NCBI RefSeq assembly: GCF_000966195.1
Contig: NZ_LAHL01000011.1
Coordinates: forward strand, 124,001 to 188,000
Length of the DNA stretch: 64,000 bases
Source of the DNA: Domibacillus robiginosus
GTDB taxonomy: Bacteria > Bacillota > Bacilli > Bacillales > Domibacillaceae
Reading direction: 5' to 3'
The position numbers and the translations under genes were made by a program. Below, piece by piece: positions 1 to 8,291 of the stretch; position 1 is the stretch's first letter; every line of letters starts with the position of its first letter. A model generated the notes under the pieces. The model was not told the DNA's origin. It made no database searches and was given only the letters and a program-made list of their open reading frames with translations.

Positions 1-21
1 ACAGAAATGGGGGCCTTGCAT

Positions 22-300
22 TTGTCAGATAGACAAAAGACTCGCCTAACAGTTGACATTTACGGTTATCAGTACACAATTGTTGGAACTGAATCAGAAT
101 ACCATATTCGCCGCGTGACGGAAATGGTTGACGATAAAATGCGTGAAATCGGCAGCCGCAATGCTTCGCTCGATACGCAGAAAATTGCGGTGCTGACGGC
201 TGTTAATATGGTGAACGATTATTTAAAAATGGAAGAAGAATTGGAACAAATGAAAATGGAAATGAGCCGAATGAAAAATCGGAACGCCGTTAACGGCTGA
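22..300 (+). CDS. zapA: Cell division protein ZapA
   Basis: ZapA is a small cytoplasmic protein that binds FtsZ and bundles its filaments at the division site. The protein is about 92 residues and carries the typical N-terminal VDIYGYQYTIVG strand region followed by the MVDDKMREI helix and a long C-terminal coiled coil rich in Glu, Lys and Met. I place the start at the TTG at 22, giving MSDRQKTRLTVDIYG, because this matches the family N-terminus and a GGGGG ribosome site lies about 8 bases upstream; an ATG at 7 in the same frame would add five residues and overlap that site. In B. subtilis a cvpA gene (yshB) follows zapA; here a terminator follows at once. Confidence 0.92.
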   Translation: MSDRQKTRLTVDIYGYQYTIVGTESEYHIRRVTEMVDDKMREIGSRNASLDTQKIAVLTAVNMVNDYLKMEEELEQMKMEMSRMKNRNAVNG

Positions 301-301
301 A

Positions 302-334
302 AACTTCTCTCCTATTTGGTAGAGAAGTTTTTTT
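302..334 (+). terminator. Terminator after zapA
   Basis: A 9-base arm AACTTCTCT pairs with AGAGAAGTT across a 10-base loop and is followed by a T run. It directly follows the zapA stop codon and separates it from polX. Confidence 0.8.
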
Positions 335-366
335 CTGCTACTATAAAAGAAAAGCAGGTGACCTAT

Positions 367-2073
367 ATGGTAAATAAAAAAGACATTATTCGACTACTTG
401 AAAAAATCGCAATTTATATGGAACTAAAAGGGGACAATCCATTTAAAATATCCGCATTTCGAAAAGCGGCTGCTGCTCTTGAGCAGGACGACCGCAGTCT
501 TTCTGAAATTGATGATGTAACAAAGCTGTCCGGCATTGGAAAAGGAACCGCTGCTGTGATTACGGAGTACATGGAAACAGGGCAATCAACTGTACTAACC
601 GAGCTGTCAAGTGAAGTGCCGGAAGGGCTTGTAGCCCTGCTCGGTCTACCGGGGCTCGGCGGCAAAAAAATTGCCAAGCTGTATAAGGAGCTCGGTATTA
701 CCAGCATGGTTGAACTAAAAGCAGCCTGTGAGGAACATCGCGTACAGGAGCTCGCCGGGTTTGGCGCTAAAACGGAAGAAAAAATTCTGGCAGCAGTAGC
801 AAAGGCCGGCACGCAGCCCGAGCGGCTTCCGATTATGTATGTAATGCCTGTTGCAGAAGGTATTGAAGCATATCTCGACAGCTTCGAGGAAATTAGCCGC
901 TTTTCACGTGCCGGCAGCTTGCGGCGTCTGCGTGAAACAGTCAAAGACCTTGACTTTATTGTAGCCACTGAACAGCCAGAGCGGGTAAAGGAACATCTTT
1001 TAGCGATGCCGGAGATCAAAGAAGTGATTGCCGCCGGGCCAACAAAGGTGTCAGTTATTATTGGAGGAGAGTTTGATCTGTCGATTGATTTCCGTATTGT
1101 CACGCCGGATCAATTTGCGAGCGCACTCCATCACTTTACTGGTTCGAAAGATCATAATGTGAAGATCCGCCAAATTGCGAAAGAGCGGGACGAAAAAGTA
1201 AGCGAATACGGTATTGAGCAGCCTGATGGCAGCGTAAAAACATTTGACAGTGAGGAATCGCTGTACTACCATCTTGGGCTTCCGTATTTTCCGCCGGAAA
1301 TTCGCGAGGACGGCACAGAAACGGATAAATATAAAGCGGGTACTTTAATTGAATTGTCTGATATAAAAGGTGATTTGCATATGCACACAGCCTGGTCGGA
1401 CGGAGCATTTTCGATTGAAGAAATGATTGAAGCATGCCGCACGCGCGGATACGAGTACATGGCCATTACAGATCACTCTAAATATTTAAAAGTAGCAAAC
1501 GGATTGTCTGTTGACAGGCTGATCCGCCAAAACGAGGAAATCAAAGAATGGAATGCCAAATATAGTGATATCGAAATCCTATCTGGCATTGAAATGGATA
1601 TTCTTCCAGATGGAACGCTTGACTATGAGGACGACGTTTTAAAGCAGCTGGATTTTGTCATCGCATCGATTCATTCAAGCTTTTCGCAGACGCAGGCGCA
1701 GATTATGGAGCGTTTAAAAACAGCACTGTACAATCCATATGTAAAACTGATTGCCCACCCGACCGGACGGATTATTGGCCGGCGAGACGGCTATTCGGTT
1801 GACATGGCGGAGCTGATCCGGCTTGCTGCCGAAACAAATACCGCACTGGAATTAAATGCAAATCCGCACCGGCTCGATTTGTCCGCTGAGCACTTAAAGG
1901 CGGCACAGGAAGCCGGTGCGAAAATAATGATTAATACAGATGCCCATGCCATCGAGCATCTTCAATTTATGGAAACAGGCGCGAGTGCTGGCCGAAAAGG
2001 ATGGCTACGGCCGGAAACGGTTGTTAATACATGGCCAAAAGCGGAGCTGATGTCATTTCTCCGCCGCTTGTAA
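367..2073 (+). CDS. polX: DNA polymerase/3'-5' exonuclease PolX
   Basis: Family X DNA polymerase with a C-terminal PHP nuclease domain, used in base-excision type repair. The 568-residue product shows N-terminal helix-hairpin-helix segments (LSGIGKGTA, LPGLGGKKIAKLY), a nucleotidyltransferase core (GSLRRLRETVKDLDFIVAT, with the catalytic Asp pair in DLDF, and HHFTGSKDHN) and a PHP domain starting at GDLHMHTAWSDG with metal-binding His/Asp motifs (ITDHS, IASIHSS, NTDAH). Length matches B. subtilis YshC. An in-frame start exists at 316, but the ATG at 367 is preceded by AGCAGGTG and its product MVNKKDIIRLLE begins where the family begins; the longer form would start inside the zapA terminator. 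Confidence 0.95.
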   Translation: MVNKKDIIRLLEKIAIYMELKGDNPFKISAFRKAAAALEQDDRSLSEIDDVTKLSGIGKGTAAVITEYMETGQSTVLTELSSEVPEGLVALLGLPGLGGKKIAKLYKELGITSMVELKAACEEHRVQELAGFGAKTEEKILAAVAKAGTQPERLPIMYVMPVAEGIEAYLDSFEEISRFSRAGSLRRLRETVKDLDFIVATEQPERVKEHLLAMPEIKEVIAAGPTKVSVIIGGEFDLSIDFRIVTPDQFASALHHFTGSKDHNVKIRQIAKERDEKVSEYGIEQPDGSVKTFDSEESLYYHLGLPYFPPEIREDGTETDKYKAGTLIELSDIKGDLHMHTAWSDGAFSIEEMIEACRTRGYEYMAITDHSKYLKVANGLSVDRLIRQNEEIKEWNAKYSDIEILSGIEMDILPDGTLDYEDDVLKQLDFVIASIHSSFSQTQAQIMERLKTALYNPYVKLIAHPTGRIIGRRDGYSVDMAELIRLAAETNTALELNANPHRLDLSAEHLKAAQEAGAKIMINTDAHAIEHLQFMETGASAGRKGWLRPETVVNTWPKAELMSFLRRL

Positions 2074-2098
2074 GCGTCTTTAAAGGAGTCGAAACGCA

Positions 2099-4453
2099 TT
2101 GAATAAAAAAGTGCTTGCCACACTTGAATTTGATAAAATCATTGCAAAATTGGCCGAACACGCATCTTCTGAAGTGGGCCGGCAGTTTGCGGAAGAATTA
2201 AAGCCATCACAAAATAAAGAGGAAGTCCAGCGGTGGCTTGATGAAACAGAAGAAGCGGCTGCTGTGATTCGAATTAAAGGCAATGTACCGCTTGCCGGTA
2301 TTTATGACATTCGGCCGCATGCCAAGCGCGCTCAAATCGGCGGTGTTTTAAGTGGAGCTGAATTGATGCGGATTGCGAGTACGATCGCTGCAAGCCGGCA
2401 CATCCGTAATTTTATTGACGATGTGCGCTCAGAAGGACAGGTAACGCTGCGTATTTTACCGGAAAAAACCTCTGTTATTCCTGTTCTGACAGAATTAGAG
2501 CATAAAATTAAGCATACAGTTGATGAAAATGGGCGTGTGCTCGATTCTGCGAGTGACAGCCTGCGTCATATCCGTCATGGCATGCGTTCAGCAGAATCAC
2601 GTATCCGGGCAAAGCTGGAAAGTCTGACACGCGGGCAAAGCGCCCAAAAAATGCTGTCGGATGCAATTGTAACCATTCGAAATGACCGCTATGTGATTCC
2701 GGTAAAGCAGGAATACCGTTCCCATTATGGTGGCATCGTACATGATCAATCGTCTTCTGGACAAACCCTCTTTATTGAACCGGCATCCGTTGTCAGCTTA
2801 AACAATGAGCTGCGAGAGCTAACGGTCAAAGAACAATATGAAGTAGAAAAGATTTTACAGGAGCTGACAGCCCAGACAGCTGAACACGCGCCCGGTCTTT
2901 TTACCATGACGAAAATGCTGTCCGAAATTGATTTTATTTTTACAAAAGGAAAATTTGCCCGCTCGATGAGTGCAACAAAGCCGCTTTTGAATGAGGAGGG
3001 GTATATTCATTATATTGGAGCGCGTCATCCGCTTTTGCCTGCGGACGAAGCAGTAGCGAGTGATATCGAAATTGGCCGCGACTACACAGCAATTGTTATT
3101 ACTGGGCCGAATACAGGGGGGAAAACCGTTACGTTAAAAACAACCGGTCTTTCCGTATTGATGGCGCAGTCCGGCTTGTTTATTCCGGCGGAGGACGGAT
3201 CGGAAACCGCTGTTTTCCAGTCTGTGTTTGCAGATATCGGCGATGAGCAGTCAATTGAACAAAACTTGAGTACGTTTTCTTCCCATATGGTCAACATTGC
3301 GGCCATGTTGAAAGAAATTGATCATGAAAGCCTTGTCCTGTTTGATGAGCTTGGATCAGGAACCGACCCGCAGGAAGGCTCCGCTCTAGCTATTTCCATT
3401 TTAGATGAAGTCATCGGCCGGGGGGCACGAATTATCGCCACGACACACTACCCCGAATTAAAAGCGTACGGGTACAACCGTGACCGTGTCATTAATGCAA
3501 GCGTGGAATTTGATGTAGAAACCTTGAGTCCGACCTACCGATTGTTGATTGGTATACCAGGGCGAAGCAATGCTTTTGAAATCTCCAAACGAATCGGTCT
3601 TGATACCAATATCATTGAAAATGCCCGTAACATGATCAGTGCGGATTCACATGAAGTCGATAACATGATTGCAGCGCTTGATGAAAGCCGCCGTAAGGCC
3701 GAACAGCACGAGCAGGAGACGCGGGACTATTTGCGCGATACAGAAAAGCTGCACCGTGACCTGCAAAAAGAAGTAATCGCTTATCATGAGCAGAAAGAAA
3801 AGATGGAGGAAAAAGCGCGTGCTGAAGCGGCTGAAATTGTAGCAAAAGCGCGTGTGGAAGCAGAAGAGGTCATGAAAGAGCTGCGGGCCCTTCGATTAGC
3901 AGGCGGCGCGAATGTCAAGGAGCATGAGCTGATCGAGGCGCGAAAACGGCTTGAAGGTGCTGTGCCAGAACAGAAAACGAAAAAACCGGCTATTGAACCA
4001 GCAAAGCGTCAGTGGAAACCAGGTGATGAAGTGAAAGTAATCAGCTTCGGCCAAAAAGGAAACATTATCGAAAAGGCGGCCGGGGATGAATGGGTTGTTC
4101 AAATGGGGATCATCAAAATGAAGGTAGCGGAATCAGATATGCAGTTTATTAAATCTGATAAAAAGAAAGAGCCAAAACCGATTGCGACACTTCGAGGTAA
4201 AGATTTTCATGTTTCCTCTGAATTGGATTTACGCGGTGAGCGCTATGAAGATGCACTGAAGAGAGTAGAAAAATATTTGGACGATGCACTTTTAGCCGGT
4301 TATCATCAAGTATCCATTATTCATGGGAAAGGTACTGGCGCTCTTATGAAAGGTGTACGCAGCTATTTAACAAAACACCGGTTGGTAAAGAATATACGTT
4401 TTGGCGGAGCGGGCGAAGGCGGACTCGGAGTGACAATCGCTGAACTAAAATAA
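2099..4453 (+). CDS. mutS2: Endonuclease MutS2
   Basis: MutS2 is a MutS-type ATPase with a C-terminal Smr nuclease domain; in Bacillales it acts in recombination control and in rescue of collided ribosomes. The 784-residue protein has the Walker A GPNTGGKT at 336-343, Walker B in LVLFDELGSGTDP near 420, a long Glu/Lys/Arg-rich coiled coil around 510-610, and an Smr domain after 710 with LDLRGERYEDA and IHGKGTGAL. The start is TTG, 10 bases after AAAGGAG, and gives MNKKVLATLEFDKI as in the family. It follows polX by 25 bases and is probably cotranscribed with it. Confidence 0.95.
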   Translation: MNKKVLATLEFDKIIAKLAEHASSEVGRQFAEELKPSQNKEEVQRWLDETEEAAAVIRIKGNVPLAGIYDIRPHAKRAQIGGVLSGAELMRIASTIAASRHIRNFIDDVRSEGQVTLRILPEKTSVIPVLTELEHKIKHTVDENGRVLDSASDSLRHIRHGMRSAESRIRAKLESLTRGQSAQKMLSDAIVTIRNDRYVIPVKQEYRSHYGGIVHDQSSSGQTLFIEPASVVSLNNELRELTVKEQYEVEKILQELTAQTAEHAPGLFTMTKMLSEIDFIFTKGKFARSMSATKPLLNEEGYIHYIGARHPLLPADEAVASDIEIGRDYTAIVITGPNTGGKTVTLKTTGLSVLMAQSGLFIPAEDGSETAVFQSVFADIGDEQSIEQNLSTFSSHMVNIAAMLKEIDHESLVLFDELGSGTDPQEGSALAISILDEVIGRGARIIATTHYPELKAYGYNRDRVINASVEFDVETLSPTYRLLIGIPGRSNAFEISKRIGLDTNIIENARNMISADSHEVDNMIAALDESRRKAEQHEQETRDYLRDTEKLHRDLQKEVIAYHEQKEKMEEKARAEAAEIVAKARVEAEEVMKELRALRLAGGANVKEHELIEARKRLEGAVPEQKTKKPAIEPAKRQWKPGDEVKVISFGQKGNIIEKAAGDEWVVQMGIIKMKVAESDMQFIKSDKKKEPKPIATLRGKDFHVSSELDLRGERYEDALKRVEKYLDDALLAGYHQVSIIHGKGTGALMKGVRSYLTKHRLVKNIRFGGAGEGGLGVTIAELK

Positions 4454-4464
4454 GGGGGGCCAGA

Positions 4465-4872
4465 ATGACAGGTTTTTGGGAAAATCAATATGTTCAACTG
4501 GCGGGCTATTACAGCATTGCGACGATCTGCATTATTCTCTGTCTCGCTATATTTGAGTTAGTCACATCCTACCGGAATTGGGAGGAAATCAAAAAAGGAA
4601 ATATGGCAGTGGCTATGGCAACAGGGGGAAAAATCTTTGGTATTGCCAACGTGTTTCGTCACTCTATTTTACACAATGACTCTGTTTTAACGATGGCAGG
4701 ATGGGGCATCTTTGGCTTTATTCTGCTATTGATCGGTTATTTTATGTTTGAATTTCTGACGCCGAGCTTTAATGTAGACAAAGAAATTGAACAGGATAAC
4801 CGTGCTGTCGGCTTTATTTCATTCGTGATTTCAGCAGGTCTTTCATACATGATTGGCGCTGCGCTTCTGTAA
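4465..4872 (+). CDS. DUF350 family membrane protein (YshE-like)
   Basis: A 135-residue integral membrane protein of the DUF350 family; function is unknown. It shows about four hydrophobic segments (YYSIATICIILCLAIFEL, the middle of the GKIFGIANVF region, WGIFGFILLLIGYFMF, and the C-terminal FISFVISAGLSYMIGAAL). Position after mutS2 and before lcfA equals yshE in B. subtilis. It starts 12 bases after the mutS2 stop with a GGGGGG ribosome site, so it is likely translated from the polX-mutS2 message. Confidence 0.8.
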   Translation: MTGFWENQYVQLAGYYSIATICIILCLAIFELVTSYRNWEEIKKGNMAVAMATGGKIFGIANVFRHSILHNDSVLTMAGWGIFGFILLLIGYFMFEFLTPSFNVDKEIEQDNRAVGFISFVISAGLSYMIGAALL

Positions 4873-4891
4873 AGAAAAGAGGGGCGAAGAG

Positions 4892-4972
4892 ATGGAAACA
4901 TTGGCAAAAGTACTAATAGCCTGCTGTGCAGCTTTTTTGATTGTTGGTATCATTTATATGATGATGAATTAA
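4892..4972 (+). CDS. 26-residue single-span membrane peptide
   Basis: A very short reading frame of 26 codons that encodes a peptide with one obvious membrane span (VLIACCAAFLIVGIIYMMM) and only a short polar N-terminus, METLAK. A Gly/Ala-rich ribosome site AAAAGAGGGGCGAAG lies just upstream and a strong terminator follows, so it sits as the last cistron of the mutS2-yshE unit. I do not recognise the family. It may be a small partner of the neighbouring DUF350 protein, as many short membrane peptides bind larger membrane complexes; that is inference from position only. Confidence 0.55.
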   Translation: METLAKVLIACCAAFLIVGIIYMMMN

Positions 4973-4999
4973 TAAAATAAACGTGTATGTAACGAAATG

Positions 5000-5026
5000 A
5001 AAAAGCGGTTTTAAAGCCGCTTTTTC
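5000..5026 (+). terminator. Terminator after the mutS2-yshE unit
   Basis: Arms AAAAAGCGG and CCGCTTTTT with an 8-base loop and a following T-rich stretch. Confidence 0.8.
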
Positions 5027-5031
5027 TTGTC

Positions 5032-5060
5032 TTGTAAAATGAATTAGCATTCATTATACT
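5032..5060 (+). promoter_or_regulatory. lcfA promoter with palindromic operator in the spacer
   Basis: TTGTAA (5032-5037) and TATACT (5055-5060) are separated by 17 bases, a SigA-type promoter. The spacer is filled by a perfect 18-base palindrome, AATGAAT-TAGC-ATTCATT (5038-5055). The half-sites recall the FadR box (TGAATGA..TCATTCA) but the centre spacing differs, so binding by FadR is an inference. Confidence 0.6.
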
Positions 5061-5099
5061 GTAAGGAGCACGTATTCTTTTCGCAAGGGGTGGGTGAAG

Positions 5100-6779
5100 A
5101 TGTCCGAAAAACCGTGGCTGCTTCATTATCCAGAGGAAATTCCCGCTGCGCTTCATTATCCAAAGGAACCGCTGCCACTATTTTTAACCAGAGCTGCTGC
5201 CAGGTACTCTGATAAAACCGCTATTCACTTTCTCGGAAAAAAATTGTCTTACCGGGAATTGCATGCATCCGCACTAAAGCTTGCCGCCTATTTTAAAAAG
5301 CTGGGTATTCAAAAAGGCGACCGGATTGGTATCATGCTCCCTAATACGCCGCAGGCTGTGATCAGCTTTTATGCGATCTTGTACGCAGAGGCAGTAGTAG
5401 TCCAATTTAATCCGCTTTATAAAGAGCGGGAAATCGAGTATCAGTTAAAAGACTCGGGTGCCAAAGCGATGATTGTCCTCGACCTACTTTACCCGCGCAT
5501 TCAAAAAGTCATTCAACATACAAACGTTCAACATACAATTGTAACCGCACTCAAAGATTATCTACCTTTTCCCAAAAACATCCTTTACCCATTTATACAG
5601 AAAAAGCAAACTGGTATGCTCGTCCACGTAGAAAACCGCTATAATAATCACTTTTTTACAGAGATTATGGAAGAGCCTGCTGTAAAAGAAGAAGCAATGA
5701 ATGTGAATATTGAACAAGATACCGCTGTTTTGCAATATACAGGAGGCACCACCGGATTTCCAAAAGGGGTGGTGTTAACCCACCAAAACCTTATAGCAAA
5801 CGCATCGATGTGTGGAGCATGGATGTACAAATACCGGCCCGGCAAAGAAGTAATTTTAGGCGTTATCCCGTTTTTTCATGTATATGGTATGACGACTGTT
5901 ATGATTTTCGGTGTTATGCAGGGATATAAAATGGTACTGCTGCCAAAGTTTGATGCAAAAACAACTTTAAAAACCATCCATAAGCAGAAGCCTACTATTT
6001 TTCCAGGGGCGCCCACCATTTATATTGGCTTGCTTAATGATCCCAACCTGCACAAATATAATTTGTCCTCTATTGATTCATGTATTAGTGGTTCGGCTCC
6101 GCTGCCCGTTGAAGTACAGCAGAAATTTGAACAGGCAACCGGGGGAAAGCTTGTGGAAGGCTATGGACTAACCGAAACTTCGCCTGTTACGCATGCTAAT
6201 TTTATCTGGGAAAAGCGAGTGAAAGGAAGCGTGGGTGTACCATGGCCGGATACCGATGCAGTGATTTTATCCCTGAAAACAGGTAGGCCGGTGGATCAGC
6301 CGGGTGAGCGGGGAGAAATAGCAGTCCGGGGGCCACAGGTGATGAAAGGCTACTGGAATCGTCCAGAGGAAACAGAACAGTCCTTTCAAGATGGCTGGCT
6401 ACTAACCGGGGATATAGGCTATATGGATGAGCAAGGGTTCTTTTATGTAGTTGATCGGAAAAAAGACTTGATCATTGCCGGAGGATTTAATATTTATCCG
6501 CGTGAAGTCGAAGAGGTATTGTATGAGCATGCAAGCGTTCAAGAAGCAATCGTGATTGGCGTGCCGGACCCGTACCGCGGCGAAACCGTAAAAGCATTTG
6601 TTGTTTTAAAAGAAGGCCAGGAAACAGAAGCGGAGGAACTGGACCGTCATTGCCGCAACCAGTTAGCTGCTTTTAAAGTGCCCCGCTTATATGAATTTCG
6701 CACTGAATTGCCCAAAACAGCTGTCGGTAAAATATTGCGCCGTGTACTGGTTGAAGAAGAAAAACAAAAAAATAGGTAG
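5100..6779 (+). CDS. lcfA: Long-chain fatty acid--CoA ligase
   Basis: Activates long-chain fatty acids to acyl-CoA with ATP, the entry step to beta-oxidation. The 559-residue protein is a member of the ANL superfamily: it carries the P-loop-like QYTGGTTGFPKG, the adenylation motif GYGLTETSPVTH, TGDIGYMDEQGFFYVVDR, and the C-terminal lysine motif LPKTAVGKILRR. It aligns along its full length with B. subtilis LcfA. The ATG at 5100 is chosen because the product begins MSEKPWLLHYP as in the family; a GTG at 5094 would add two residues. It lies upstream of fadR, in the same order as B. subtilis. Confidence 0.93.
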   Translation: MSEKPWLLHYPEEIPAALHYPKEPLPLFLTRAAARYSDKTAIHFLGKKLSYRELHASALKLAAYFKKLGIQKGDRIGIMLPNTPQAVISFYAILYAEAVVVQFNPLYKEREIEYQLKDSGAKAMIVLDLLYPRIQKVIQHTNVQHTIVTALKDYLPFPKNILYPFIQKKQTGMLVHVENRYNNHFFTEIMEEPAVKEEAMNVNIEQDTAVLQYTGGTTGFPKGVVLTHQNLIANASMCGAWMYKYRPGKEVILGVIPFFHVYGMTTVMIFGVMQGYKMVLLPKFDAKTTLKTIHKQKPTIFPGAPTIYIGLLNDPNLHKYNLSSIDSCISGSAPLPVEVQQKFEQATGGKLVEGYGLTETSPVTHANFIWEKRVKGSVGVPWPDTDAVILSLKTGRPVDQPGERGEIAVRGPQVMKGYWNRPEETEQSFQDGWLLTGDIGYMDEQGFFYVVDRKKDLIIAGGFNIYPREVEEVLYEHASVQEAIVIGVPDPYRGETVKAFVVLKEGQETEAEELDRHCRNQLAAFKVPRLYEFRTELPKTAVGKILRRVLVEEEKQKNR

Positions 6780-6803
6780 AAAAAGCTGAACGAGGCCGCC
6801 TGC

Positions 6804-6857
6804 TTGACGAAATCAAAAAATAGGCATAAGATAAATCTATGAATGAATGGTCATTCA
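6804..6857 (+). promoter_or_regulatory. fadR promoter with FadR operator
   Basis: TTGACG (6804-6809), 17-base spacer and TAAGAT (6827-6832) form a near-consensus SigA promoter. Just downstream, at 6840-6857, is TGAATGA-ATGG-TCATTCA, which matches the B. subtilis FadR box consensus (TGAATGA..TCATTCA) at all but one defined position. Placement over the start of transcription predicts repression of fadR-etfBA by FadR and relief by long-chain acyl-CoA. Confidence 0.8.
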
Positions 6858-6887
6858 TTATTGATTTCACAGGAGGCGGCTTGCTGC

Positions 6888-7472
6888 ATGCAGCGAAACA
6901 AACCAAAATACCATCAAATCATCGATGCCGCTGTTGTCGCGATTGCGGAGAACGGCTACCATCAAGCGCAAGTATCAAAAATAGCCCGGCAGGCCGGTGT
7001 TGCAGATGGAACAATCTATTTATATTTTAAAAACAAAGAAGACATTTTAATTTCATTGTTTCAAGAAAAAATGGGAACCTTTATCCAAAAAACAAGCGAA
7101 ATTATTGAAGCAAAAAAAACAGCCGCCGAGCAATTGGAACTGCTTGTTCATAACCATTTCGGGCTTCTTTCAGAAGATCCTTACCTGGCTGTTGTCACCC
7201 AGCTGGAGCTGCGTCAATCCAATAAAGAGCTGCGCTTAAAAATTAACGAAGTATTGAAGTCTTATTTGCTGCTTATTGAACAAATTCTGCAGACCGGTGT
7301 GAAAAACGGAGAATTCAATGCGGATTTAAATATACGAGTGTCCCGGCAAATGATATTTGGGACACTGGACGAAATGGTGACAACCTGGGTGATGAACGAT
7401 CAGAAGTACAATTTGCCTGCTTCAGCAAAAGAAGTAAGCAGGCTGCTGTTAAACGGGCTTTGTGGCCGATAA
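6888..7472 (+). CDS. fadR: Fatty acid degradation repressor FadR (TetR family)
   Basis: TetR-family repressor of beta-oxidation genes, released from DNA by long-chain acyl-CoA. The 194-residue product has the N-terminal helix-turn-helix (QVSKIARQAGVADGTIYLYF, about residues 29-48) and a C-terminal ligand domain with the conserved LELRQSN and TTWVMNDQKY segments; length equals B. subtilis FadR. Start is the ATG at 6888, 11 bases after AGGAGG, giving MQRNKPKYHQIID. Longer in-frame starts would run through the operator. In B. subtilis fadB follows; here etfB follows directly. Confidence 0.93.
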   Translation: MQRNKPKYHQIIDAAVVAIAENGYHQAQVSKIARQAGVADGTIYLYFKNKEDILISLFQEKMGTFIQKTSEIIEAKKTAAEQLELLVHNHFGLLSEDPYLAVVTQLELRQSNKELRLKINEVLKSYLLLIEQILQTGVKNGEFNADLNIRVSRQMIFGTLDEMVTTWVMNDQKYNLPASAKEVSRLLLNGLCGR

Positions 7473-7497
7473 GGTCTGAATAATAGGAGGAAATCAA

Positions 7498-8271
7498 ATG
7501 AACTTATATGTATTAATGAAAAGAACATTTGATACAGAGGAAACAATCTTACTTTCAGACGGAAGCGTTCAAGAAGACGGGGCAGAATGGATTATCAACC
7601 CTTATGATGAGTATGCGATTGAGGAAGCGATCCGCATTCGGGACGTACATGGTGGTGAAGTCATTGTAGTGACCGTCGGCTCAGATGAAGCAGAAAAACA
7701 GCTGCGTACAGCACTTGCAATGGGAGCGGACCGAGCGATTTTACTCGATATAGAGGATGACATCGAAAATGGTGACGCCTATACAACAGCCCGCGTTTTA
7801 ACGGAATACTTAAAAGATAAAAAAGCAGATTTGATTTTAACAGGGAATGTGACGATTGATGGCGGAAGCGGCCAGGTAGGTCCGCGTGTAGCAGAAGGGC
7901 TTGATATTCCTTATGTGACGACCATTACAGAAATTGAGATTGACGGGACAGATGCATTGATTATACGGGACGTTGAAGGAGCCGCTGAAAAAATCAGCAC
8001 CACTTTGCCGCTGCTTGTAACCTGCCAGCAGGGATTAAACGAACCCCGTTACCCTTCTCTTCCTGGTATTATGAAAGCAAAGAAAAAGCCACTCGAAAAA
8101 CTAGAGCTTGATGATCTTGGTTTAGACGAAGATGATGCAGCACCGAAAACCAAAACGCTTGAAGTATTTTTGCCGTCCCAAAAAGCAGCCGGCCATATCC
8201 TGCAGGGAGAGCTCGCCGGACAGGTAAGTGAGCTGGTCACCCTGCTCCGCTCTGAAGCAAAAGTGATTTGA
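7498..8271 (+). CDS. etfB: Electron transfer flavoprotein beta subunit
   Basis: EtfB with EtfA carries electrons from acyl-CoA dehydrogenases to the membrane quinone pool. At 257 residues the length equals B. subtilis EtfB. The N-terminal MNLYVLMKRTFDTE, the AMP-binding region around RTALAMGADRAILL and the recognition segment near EPRYPSLPGIMKAKKKPLE are visible. The ATG at 7498 follows TAGGAGG by 7-8 bases. It is 25 bases after fadR and 20 bases before etfA, consistent with one operon under FadR control. Confidence 0.95.
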   Translation: MNLYVLMKRTFDTEETILLSDGSVQEDGAEWIINPYDEYAIEEAIRIRDVHGGEVIVVTVGSDEAEKQLRTALAMGADRAILLDIEDDIENGDAYTTARVLTEYLKDKKADLILTGNVTIDGGSGQVGPRVAEGLDIPYVTTITEIEIDGTDALIIRDVEGAAEKISTTLPLLVTCQQGLNEPRYPSLPGIMKAKKKPLEKLELDDLGLDEDDAAPKTKTLEVFLPSQKAAGHILQGELAGQVSELVTLLRSEAKVI

Positions 8272-8291
8272 ATTCTACGGGAGGGATTTTC

